Part shown: positions 1 through 12,400 of the stretch, piece by piece
How the letters are laid out: each line of letters starts with the position of its first letter
How positions within the stretch are numbered: position 1 is the first letter of the stretch
Assembly: GCA_023512835.1 (NCBI GenBank)
Contig: CM042092.1
Span: forward strand, 14,234,498-14,298,497
Direction: 5' to 3'
DNA: 64,000 bases
Source: Taxillus chinensis
Taxonomy: Eukaryota; Streptophyta; Magnoliopsida; Santalales; Loranthaceae
Position numbers and translations under genes: made by a program
The notes under the pieces: model-generated
Database searches by the model: none
What the model was told of the DNA's origin: nothing
The model's input: the letters and a program-made list of their open reading frames with translations, nothing else

Positions 1-1080
1 AGATTTAATAATGTTTTCATTATTTTAAATAAAATATTATTATTATTTTTTTATTCTTTTTTCTCTCACTCGATCACTCCTCTAAAGCAGCCTTTTCTTT
101 CTTTTTTTTGTCGCCCACACTCGTGGCCTCATAGTATAAGACCATTCTTAGGTTATGTGTCGCAATAACTCGATCCAACCCACCGCCGAACTAGGCTCCC
201 TCCAATGAGCACGACTTATGGGAATATCTGGTGCCTCGCTACCGCGTTCTCCGATGCTAACCTGCTCAATTGTTGATTCGTCACCCGCAACCTCACCTCT
301 GATCTCACCTTGTCGTCGATCTTCACCCTTATCTACAATCTCGCCTCGTCTTCGACTTTACCATTATTGTCGGATCAAACACGATCCAATTGTTATACAG
401 TCGTCAGAGGGAGGAAAAGATGAGAGAAAAATTGGTTAAAAATAATAAAAAGTATTTTGGCATGTTTATTGGCTAAATTTAACATCATTAGCTAAATTTA
501 CTGTAATAATTAGCTATTCTTTTGGTTGAAATTTAATTTTTTATTGAGCCAAATGTGAGTGTCCTAACACATCTCTCTTTCAATATATTAGCAAACTGAT
601 AATATCTAAAAATATAATAGTAGGTAGTTAGACAAATAAATTAAATATTACAGACATCAAACACTAGATATTCATGCATTTTAAAACTCTAATAATTAAA
701 ATTCTAATTGAATTTATTGATAACATAATATTAACTAACCAACTATCAAAAAATAATGCAAAAGCAACAACTAGAATTTTTAAAAAAAGACTAAGTAAGA
801 AAGCCAAAACCAATCATCTTAAAAGTCAAATACAAATTATTTGAATAGAGATATGATTATCGGCCAAAAGTAAGATTATCCGACGCTAATAAAAAAATTA
901 AAATAAATTATCTAATGCTAATAGGCCAATGCAAGCAACAATCTAGATCTTAACACCATCATAATATTTAACTAACCAAACAACAAATATTTTTAATTTT
1001 TAATTTTTAATTTATTTAAAGAGATAGGTCAGATCAGGGTGTGCAGTTGTACACCCTCACTAACAAATAGCGCTGCCCCC

Positions 1081-1131
<51 letters not shown>

Positions 1132-1700
1132 ATGATATATAAAGGACGTGAGATCATTTTTTTGATCATAAGAACTTTTAATATAAATCATTAAACGATC
1201 TAATAATTTATATCAAAGTTATTAAAATAAAAAATTAATCTTACGTCATTATTATAATAACACTATATATATATAATATGAAGTAGAGCTATTATAACTT
1301 TATTTAATTATAGTGAGTAATATAATAAGCATTGGAACTGATAAATAATTAAATTATAATATAATTTAAATTATTTAATATCATTGAACGAACGATTATC
1401 CTATTCTATTTATCAACCCTATAAAATATTATGCGTACAAATACCGACACACGTACTTTATGTAGTTAATTACTTCAATGAATATAAAAAATTAAATATT
1501 GTGTTTTTGGTGGGAGCAGAGAAAGATGAATTTAATGAGGGTGGGACTGTGGGAGCCAGAGGGAGTGTGGGAAGAAAAGGAAGGAATCTCTTTTCTATCC
1601 CGTCATATCCGGGATGTAAAATTAGAGTAACGATGGTTTTTATTTTTATTTTTATTTTCATTTTTATTTTTAAGATGATTGGTTGAGTTGTTGATTTTGT
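1..1700. other. AT-rich intergenic region, left edge
   Basis: No gene is recognisable. The stretch is strongly AT-rich and holds a long perfect AT dinucleotide run (about 1084-1128). A T-rich run with a TTTTTA-type period lies at about 1636-1672. Short open frames here have low-complexity translations and no family resemblance. It probably lies outside the KANADI transcription unit. Confidence 0.6.
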
Positions 1701-1748
1701 GTGTGGGTGCGGGTTTACGTGTTTTGACTCGCCAGAGTTAAAGCAGGG

Positions 1749-2552
1749 GGTAGAGAGAGAGAGAGAGAGGGAGGAGAGAGAGAGAGAAAGAAGAGAGAAG
1801 AGAGAGAGAGAGGGGGGACACCTTTTAGTGTTGCTCTTGTGTCATTTTCCGCGATATACTCCCGAGGAACACACACCCAATTCCTGCCCCTCTCTCTCCC
1901 CCCTTTCCATGTCTCTCTGTGGATTCTTTTTTTAAGTTTCTTTTTCCTACCTTTGCTTCACAGACTCACATACCACCACCACCTTTCCCCTCTCCCTCTC
2001 TCTCTCTCTCTCTCTACCTATCTTGTCACTTTTACTCAGCCTTTTCTTCTTCTTCTTTTTCTTTGGGAGAGCATGTCTGTTGGTTGAAGAAGATGGGTAG
2101 CCCTCCTTTACTATTCCAGTCAGTCACAGTAATCTGCTCGCTCCCTTTTCCCCTCTACACATGTATACTAAATCTCTCTCTCTCTCCCTGCTTTACATTA
2201 TATCGAAGCCCCCCAATAAATAATCGTCAACTCCATCCCAGAGATTATTATAAGTAGGATTCAATTCGTATATTCATCCCACTTTGCGCATAATATATTT
2301 ATTTCTTTGTGGGATTGGGTGGTGGAAGTGGAACCCTGGGTAGCTAAGCTAATTATAGCAGTGTTTATAACCAAAGCAAGCAAAAGGAGGTAGCCATTTG
2401 GTTACAACTCTCTGTGTGGCTAGCTAGCTCTAACAAGCTAGATATATATATATATATATACATACAATATCTATACATTTCCACCCCAAAAACAGAAGAG
2501 AAAGAGAGAGAATTAAAATTGATTTGGAAAACAAAGAGAGGGGGGCATTAGG
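1749..2552 (+). promoter_or_regulatory. Probable promoter and 5' leader of the KANADI gene
   Basis: This stretch precedes the KANADI start codon. It carries a GA-rich microsatellite (about 1749-1813), CT-rich tracts (about 1890-2015 and 2171-2188) and a TA run (about 2441-2460). A pyrimidine-rich to purine-rich change continues into a GA-rich leader just before the ATG (about 2496-2545). GA/CT tracts of this kind are common near plant transcription starts and can bind GAGA-type BPC proteins. Exact promoter elements and the transcription start cannot be fixed from the sequence alone. Confidence 0.4.
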
Positions 2553-5500
2553 GTGTGCAAAATGCCACTGCAGGAAGAAGCCTCCTTAACTCGGACATCA
2601 TCCTCAAGTAGCTGCAGCAGCAGTCCTCCCCTTCCTGATCTTTCCCTTCACATCAGTCCTCCCAACATTTCTTCATCGTTTCGTCGCCACCCAGAGAAAT
2701 ATAATTGTAGTAATAATAATTATCCCATCCCTCCTCCTCCTGCTCCAGCTGCTACCAACAATATTAATATTAATATTAATATTAATGAAGCAGCAGCTAG
2801 AGACGGAAGCTCTGATCTTCTGCTGGGACGACGCTACCGCGAAACATGGCCGGCGGTAATATTATCAAACCCCAAGGAAGTCCACCCGCCGCCGGAGCTC
2901 TCCCTCTCCTACCCATCCGGCAACCACAAACACAGAGACGCGTACGATGATCACCATCACAACAAGGAGCAGCTGCTGGCCATGGCCGGCAGCAGAAATT
3001 TTCATGATCATGATCAACGCTATCTTCATCACACGATGATGAACAACCATCAAGTTGTTCATCATCATCACCGCCGCCACGAGGCAGTGGCTGATGATCA
3101 TGATGACAGACTATTGTTGTCCAACGGGAGCTGCAGCCACCCACCAATAAAGGGAATCCCCGTGTATCACGCCCGCCCATTTCCCTTCCTAACAGCAGGC
3201 CCCATTCTCCACCCTCATCTCACGCATCGGGCCTCCGACTACAACGCCGTTGGCAGCAGTAGCAGCAGGTACTTGAATAATGGCGAGCCTCCTGCTAATC
3301 ATCATTACCCTCCTAACGCCTCCTCTCATTACAACTATATTTACGAGGGAGGCTGCTTGGATCCGGTTTCGACCTCATCCGCTTCCACAGCCAGGCTTTT
3401 AAGTACGGACGCCAAGATGATCAGATCGCATGGTCTGTACGGTAGTTACGGGGGTTGGACGTCGTCGTCCTCCTCGTCATCGTTGTCGGAGGTTTCTCAT
3501 CGACATCAGAGTGAGCATGGTGTATCCGGCGGGATGATGATGAGACCTAACCAACTCTTGCCCAGGCTCCCCTATTTCTGGCAAGCGGAGCGTGAGGGCA
3601 CCCAGGATGCGGTGGACCGCCACCCTCCACGCCCGATTTGTCCACGCCGTCGACCTCCTTGGTGGCCATGAAAGTATGTTAATTAGTCAATTGCATCATA
3701 TCGTCTCTTTTTACTAGCTACCACCTGCGGCCGGTGCTTCATCTTTTTCATACTAATTAATTAACTTTCTTTATATAATATATTAACCTCTTTTTCTTTT
3801 TCTCTGGGTTTGAATTCTGAAATTGAAGGAGCCACTCCCAAATCGGTTCTGGAGCTGATGGATGTCAAGGATCTTACATTGGCGCACGTAAAGAGCCATT
3901 TGCAGGTATTTGAATGTCGTCGATCGATGGCATGTTTTGAAATGGTGTTTTTTATTATTTTTTATTTTTCCTGGTATTTTCTTGTTCATGTGTTCGGTTT
4001 CTGGTGTTGTAATCCCATGTGCACTGCCTCGGCTCCATCTCTATAGTCTCATTTTTTGTGATCTCTACAATGTTTTGATGCGGTTTTCAATTATTTACCT
4101 GTTTTTCAACAAAAAAAAGGAAAAGGAAAAGGAAAAGAGGCCATTTACAGGTATCTATATATATATATATAACTCTTCTATGTGTTAATTTTGGTGTAAA
4201 ATGTCAATCTGGGAAGGTGTGGGGTTGTTATATATTATTATTATTATTATTATTTTATAGGGTAAATTGGGAAGTGTTGATGAGAAAGAGTAGTTTTTTT
4301 AATATTATATATATATATATATATATTTTTATGAATGGCATAAATTGTGGAGGAAAAGGTTATTAATCAGAAACTGTAGTGTGGTTTGGGAGGAAGAGTA
4401 GTGTAAAAGGCGTCCGGCACGGTAGCCGATAATGAGATGGAGTTTCAATTTGTAATGCGGTGACGAGTGAATAAGGATAATGTCTACTTGGCAGAAGAGG
4501 ACGAGAGCGTCTGACGTAGGTTCTGTTTAATACCAGGCCAAGACACTGAGACACCACACCACCCCACAACAGACACCCAGCAGCATCTCTGCTGTGCCTT
4601 TCCAAGGAAAATAGTTAAATATTATGAAGAGAGAGAGAGAGAGACTGAGAGAGAGAGAGAGAGAGAGAGGGAATTGGTATCGTGTAAATCATTAGCATAC
4701 AAAAGTAGTCATCATTTCTCAATCATAAAAGCAACTTCATTTTGTTTTAACATGGATCATCCTCGTGATTAACGAAGACCCAGATCGGCAGATCTTAAGA
4801 CATGCATGATGCCCTCAAGAGTCAAGACACGGAGATCTTGTCCGGTAGATAGCTAAGCTAACTAAAACAATAATTACTCCTGTTAGTTTTCTTTCACCTT
4901 CAGTCACCCACCCACATATATGTACATATATATATATATATATATATATTGTTGACTTCCCCTCCCTAACACTTCAAATTCAAATTTGCAGATGTATAGG
5001 ACTGTTAAGACCACCGACAAGCCGGCAGCTTCTTCAGGTAAATTGGATAACTCTATTCTCAGTTAGTTTTCATTAAATAAGTAATGAGAATCAAACTCCT
5101 GAATTTTTAACTTCTTCAGTTTTCATTTAATTTATAAGTAATTTGGATAATTTTTTTACTATTCTATTATTTCGACACGTGTTTTATTATAAATACACAA
5201 GTGTATGGTTATTATATTAATTTCAACTTGAACTTATCATTGTGGGCTCAGATAGTAATTATAACTAGCATTTTCTTTTATTTATTTTTGGAATGTACCG
5301 GTTATGTTCCCATTTACAGGAGCCTCTTTTCATTGCTTTAGCTTTTTGGAAATAAATACCGTTTTCCCCGGCGCCCTAAAATCAGGAAAATAATAAAATA
5401 AATTTCTTTATTTCCCAGTCTTACCTTTTTAGTTTTTTTTTCCTTAGGCCGATTTCATAATTATAGTTCATATCACTTTATTTCTACAAAAAGTTCCCTG

Positions 5501-6975
5501 CCTCCGGACCATATATTTAGTGTTGCCTAACCCATGCATGTACAAAATAATTTGCAGTCATCCTTTTTTCCACACTGACACACACATGCACCGATCGACT
5601 CATAATGTCAAAACATATCTCATATGCGCTGGCTAGCTATAGCTGTATGTGTTCTTTTGTTTTTGTGTTTTTTTTCCCCTTCTTCTGAATAAGGGCAATT
5701 ATCAGATGGTTCTGGAGACGAAGATATTATCCCAATGGGCAGTGCCAGTGGAGCAGATCCTGCATCCAGTAGCGTGTATGGGTTGGCTGACGAAAGAGAT
5801 ATATTGGCCCAAAGGGTTGTGCAACAAGAAATGGAGTACCCTTCAACAATTACTACTACTACTACTAAATTGTGGAACAACTCTAGCAGGTAATTGATAT
5901 ATATATATACATATGTATACCATTCTTTCCTGTCTTTCTTTTATTTATGCATTAACCACGTACTTATGTGATATTGCTTCTTTTTCTTTTTCTTTTCCTT
6001 CGGATGGTATATATAGCTAGTATATAAATAATTTATCTAAGCCTAAAATTAATTCCAAACCCACGTCCAACTTTGTCTGCTGACAAATAAAGAGATTATT
6101 CTTGGTGGCAGCTTTTGTTTTCCTTTGCTTTGGTTTCTTTTGGGCTTTCACGCACACACACACACACACAGCAATGGATTATATTATTGAGTATGCAGTC
6201 TTTCTTCCATCCGTATATTCGGTTTATAATATTATTTGTCACATATTGAAAGTAAAAAACTAAACTTTTATAAAAGCGGTATTTAAAGGTTGCAAAAGCT
6301 TTTAAAATCCCATTATTATTTTTTAATTAAAATGTTTTCTTAAAATTTGTTCTTTTATAAGATTCAATATTGAAGTAATACAATAATATTTTTTTAAAAA
6401 ATAACTCAAACGATAAATAAATAACATATCATATTTCATGATAAATATAACTTCGAGACTCTACTAATTTCTAATATTATTCTTTATTTTTATTGAAATC
6501 ATTAATCAATTGATATACATGTTTAATAATATTTTTTCTATAAAGCTTAGATCCAAAATTATTTTTTAAAATAAAATAAAATTCAAATGATAAAAAAAAC
6601 TCATAATATTTTATGATAACAATTTATCATGTTCATACATATATTTTAATAAATTATGATACATCATTTATACTTTAACACAATTTTTTAAAACTATAAA
6701 AAATTAAATTTGGAATAATATTTACATATTTTTAATTGTTCAAGAACAAATTGGAAAGAGTATTGGGCATAATTAAGTTAGTATATAAAATATTAATTTG
6801 ATTAATAACTAGAATAGGTTATTATATATTTAAATAAAAATGAAAACATATATATCAATTGATTAATAATTTCAATAAAAAGCAAAAATAATATTATAAA
6901 TTAGTAGTCTTGAAGTTATATTTTATTATTTTAAAATACACTATGCATGCAAATGAAAAAAAAAAAGGTCAATAT

Positions 6976-7037
<62 letters not shown>

Positions 7038-7608
7038 AGCAAGGTATGTGTTTTTATCATTTTTTTAAATCATAAAAAAGGGAATATCTCTTAAGCACGA
7101 GGAGTAGAATTAATAGACTTAATAGACAACATTAGAGATTATGAACAACACCCAAAGTGTGGGATCTAGGCAATATATATATATAGGTTACATTGTCTCA
7201 AGGCCAAGGAATTATAACAAATACCGTTATTGGTATTAATACTTGTCTATTCCAATGTGCAAAAGCATTATGAAATCTTGGGCCGCATACTAATAATCAA
7301 ACTGAAGAACTGTCAACTATTAGACCCTCCACAAACCATGAGTCCTTAGACTTAGAACTTTAAACTGTCTCTTGCGTCATTTAATAGGATATATACCTTC
7401 CTTTTGGAGTTTTTTTTTGGTAAGTTGCTTTTTCGGTAATAATCCTAAAGCCTCCTATTTATAACACTAGGTCTAAATAGAAACTTAATCCATTGACCAA
7501 ATCTTAACTAAGCTTTCAATGGATTTGTTAATTAATGAGGTAAATAGAAACTCATTTAAGTTTGACTCACTGAAATTGTTTTACTAAAATCAACCCAAAA
7601 AATTTATA

Positions 7609-7659
<51 letters not shown>

Positions 7660-9407
7660 TTTGACATTTACAATCTAATATTAATACATCAATAAAATAA
7701 GTTAGTAATATAATAAAGTCATGTTCGTTATCCCGAATCACTTGGGTCACATGGATAACCTTTTTATGCTCGATCCGAAAAGATTGTAGCGGATAAACTC
7801 TATACTATAATTAGCTGCCTAAGGTTTTCACCTGAGCCATGCTTTCAACTTCACTACCATGCATAGTTTTTCAAAAAACTTCATACCTGATTACTCAACT
7901 AACCATATCATTGATACATTACCATGATACAGAAGTGAAAAACATATGAATTGTTGTAAAAGATTATATGAGAAAGTGTTAGACAAAGGCCTAATCACGT
8001 GTCATAATATTGTCTACTTTAAAGTTATTACATCGTCTCGCACGACTTTAAAATGCGTCATAACATTTAAAATATTATTTCATTTTATATATGTTTTGAC
8101 TTTCTATTGGAACAAACATCTCAATAATCTTTTTTTTATCACACATCAACCGTACATTATAGGTTGGAGACACACCTATGAATCTAGGAATTTCTTGTAA
8201 TTCTCCCTTAATCCATGCCTTATAGAAAAAATCAAATCGTTCGATATTAAAGTGATATCATAACCTAAATACCGTTATACCAATGAGACACGCCACATGA
8301 TTACACAACGCCCAAAAGATTTTTCATATTAGAGAACACTAAATAGAAATAACTACAGGACAATCAAACTTTAATAACAATTTATTAGAATCCATATTCA
8401 TGTCATTCTCATAGTTTCCTGCAGTCTTTTAACCTTATCCCCTCATGTCTACATTCATCCCATTCAAAATCATTCGTAATTGATTCTCCAATTCTAATCT
8501 ACAGCCGTGGGAAAGAATAGATATGATTTTTCTTTTTCTATGCTTAAATGGCCCCATTTATTGTCTTAATAATGGGATCTAATTGTCTCCTTTTCATGCA
8601 TATAAAAATCATGGATCAAGCATTTTAGAGTAATCTACATCATTTATTTAACGTATTTGCTTTTATTTTGTTAGTGACTCTATATTTGCCCGTAGACGGG
8701 AGATTCGAGTCTCACTTATTGCAAAGAGGAACATTTGTTTTATCTTCCATCCACGGGCATATGGACCCAAAAAAACATAAATTATGTTTAAAATGCAATG
8801 TTTGTATTTATTTTTTCTAATTTTAAAATTTCTTTTCCTCAGTAGCGGAGAGGGCGGATGGCAACAAAGCAACTCCGGGGATGAACTCAGATCTGCAGCC
8901 TTCCTATCGCAGCGAAGTACACACCATAAGGAGGTAGGTACTCAATTAGACTGCATCATATATATGCAATATTTTATCATGATAAATAATCATAAAGTAA
9001 AGAAAACGTTAAGTACAAGAATTGAAGCAATTCTAACTTGTTTTGTCTTATTTCAAATACTAATTATTTTTAGTTGTGTGTTTGTTTGCTTTATTAATTC
9101 ATTCCGTTCAGAAAATAAAATGCTCGTTTAAGTGTCCTGGAACATTAATGATTAAATTTACTGCACATGATTTTTTCTTTGGGGATAGCATAAAAGGGGA
9201 ATGACAGTACAGACTAGAGTTTGAAGTTTCAACCGTTTATAAAACTGAAGGGTTATTTGATATATTTTTATAAAAATTAAAGTTTGAATTTTAAATTTTA
9301 AAAATAAATGTGAGGGAATGTAATTTAAAAGTGTACTTTTTAAAATTAAATTTCATAAAAATTTTAAAAATAAAATATGTGAATTCATATACAAAACAAA
9401 GAAAAGA

Positions 9408-9455
<48 letters not shown>

Positions 9456-12400
9456 TCGAGTGTTCCATTAAAATAAATTTAAATTAAAAAATAGAAAATA
9501 GAAAATTATTTTTAAAAATAATTATTTATTTAAATCAAATCATGTGTATTAATCCATTTTTGAATTTTGAATTCATTTTTTTTTAAAAATATCTGTTTTC
9601 GATAACATAAAATAAATCGTACCAAAAATTAATAAGTCACTATATTATATATTTTATTTGCTTTCCTGCAATGAAAATATATCTTGCTATTTTAATCCAT
9701 ATGTAGTTGAAGTAATTTTAGACATTGTAATTTTAATGATGTATTGACTAGTTTAACTTCATATTTGAAATATGGATATATAAGAAGCAACTCAAGAGGC
9801 TTCTCTATTATCTACAAATAGAGAAATTATTGTCAAAAATGAGCTCCAACTGACCTCTTCATCAAGCTCTCTCTACATCTACAATCGCTACGTGACTTCT
9901 TCACGATGAAGAGTCACTATTCATTCTTCACATGATTTTTTATTATTTTTTTATCTTCTTTCCCTCTCTCTCTCTCTCCTCCCTCTCCTTTCTTCTCTCT
10001 CCTCTCTCCTCTCTCCTGCAATTAATATTATTATTAATAAATTATTATTTTAATAAAAATAGAGATTAAAAAATAGAGAGGCTCTTGGAGTGTATGTTAA
10101 AAAACAACTCTTTACATGTGAAAAATTCTGTATATGTGGAGAAAATTGTAAAGAGGCTCTTGGAGTTGCTCTAAACCTTGTGGTCGAAAATCTAAATATG
10201 GTGGTGTATGTTCATATGTTCTTGGTATTTATCGGTTGAGGTGACACATGGCCTTCAATTTTTTTTAATTTAATCAGATGTTTTCTTATTTTCCATTATT
10301 TCAATTTATTTATTTTGATTTCATTTCTTTAATTCATTTAACGATGATTAATTTGTGTTATTTAAATATTAGATATGTACTATATATATAATATTTGAGA
10401 CAGAAAATAAAATGAGTAATTATTATATACCGCAAATTTGTGTTAGTTAATTATATATTAATTTGTGTTATTTAATTCAGGTAAATTGCGTAAATTATTA
10501 ATTATATACCCTTTTACAGATGTTTAAAAGTAAGTTTCTTCATTTAAATATTACTTTTTGTAAAGATAAAAACCATATATGCCGTACACCTCTAGACCTA
10601 CCGAATAAAATTATCATTTTCGTTATATATTTATTTTTTGAGACGCAACATGGAAGCTAAGAGGGCAGTTCTTTCTTTATCAATAAAGTAGCAATTTTTT
10701 TTCATTTTAAAATGTCCACACCTAACATTTGAACCGTTGCCATGTTTTATATTAGATTATGCACAACATTTACCTTATTTCTTCATTTAATTTCTTCATT
10801 TATGACACTTGGGGCTATTTATTTCGATACACCTTTATTAAATTTAATCAAATGAGCTCTAGCATATATGCCCATGTAATGTTCATTTCCGAATATTTCA
10901 TTTCTATCATCCCAATCCAATTTTTTTCCATACTGTTCAATTTTTATGAAGATGTGAATAAATATTTATGACTATTACGTGGATAAAAACATGTTTACAA
11001 TATGCTTAAGTTGTAATAAATAAATTATTAAAGACAACCAGTTTGATCTTTTATTATAACTACGACGGTTGTCCCACTATATCTAAAATTTCACAACTTT
11101 TAACTAATAATATATTATTAGAATGATAACGAAACGTTTTTTACTTGATTCAAAGATTGAACATATCCATGGCCTGATATTTTCGGCCCAAAAAAAATAT
11201 GTTTGAAGGGTGGATATTTTAGCTTTATTTTTGTGTATAAAATTTCGTTAAAACCTTTTATTTTCCAATGAATACGTAGAGTTTGATTATATTATGGTAT
11301 TCTTATCAATATATTTTGCGTAGAGTTTTGTTTCTTCAAGAATTTCATAACCCTTTTTTTATTCCTGCTGCTACTCGAATTATATGTACAATTGGGATGG
11401 AATTTATCTACATTTGGTTATAACTTTTTTTTAACACTCAAAATCTATCGAATTAGAACTGAACACTAAAGTCATACTTATGGTTTCTTATATTAAAGTT
11501 GGGTTTGTGATCCATGAATAGAATGTAGCTCTTCCATATTCATGAGAAGATGTCACTCTGTAGAATGCTTGTACTAGCCTAGAATGAAATGAAAGGGATC
11601 AATGGTCTACCCTTAAAATGACCATATCGAGGCTTGTCCGTCCACCTCTTCTTTCTACGTACCATCCACCTTATCTGTACTTGGCAAGACTTATTTTCAT
11701 TTCTAGGACTTGTCCATAAAAAAGTTTAATCTAATATTTTAACATAGACTATTAGGACATGTTTGGTTAGCTATTATATTTTCGTTCTCAAAATTTAATA
11801 AATATTTTTATTGGGAAGTATTGTCCCACATGGAAATATTTGGGGAAGGCCAAAGGGTTTATAAGGTAGAAATGTCATAACACGTTTTAAAGCCGTGCTG
11901 AGCAATGTGGCAAGCCCAAAGCGGATAATATTGTGACATGCGGGTGAGCTTGCGCCTTGGCCCGATCCTAACAAGTGGTATGAGAGCTTGGTTGCCCCTG
12001 GAAAAGGTGTTTCATGATATCGAAAGTCTTCTCGACATGGTGTAGTCGAGCGGCGTGTCCCATGGTGTGCGGCGGTATTGAATTGGAATACAATCCCCTG
12101 TCACCAGGTGATCGAATCAGTATAATCTCAATCAGGTATGGATTGAGGGGGAGTTGCAAGGAAAATTTCATGACGGTCCCACATGGTGGCAGCTCAGATC
12201 TGTAAAAAGCCTAGAAATGTCACAACGCATTTTAAAGCCATGTGGACCGATGCGGGTGGGCTTGCGCCTTGGCCGATCCTAACAATTTTTAGATATAGAA
12301 AATTAAAAATTAAAAATAATAATAATAAATTTTATTTTATGTCTAATCAAACATTTAAAATAAAAATAACTCATATTTTGAGAATGAAAATAAAAAATAA

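Noticed and set aside
2797..3180. Minus-strand frames of 127 and 78 codons inside KANADI exon 1
   Set aside because: They are antisense shadows of His- and Ser-rich coding sequence and have no motif of their own.
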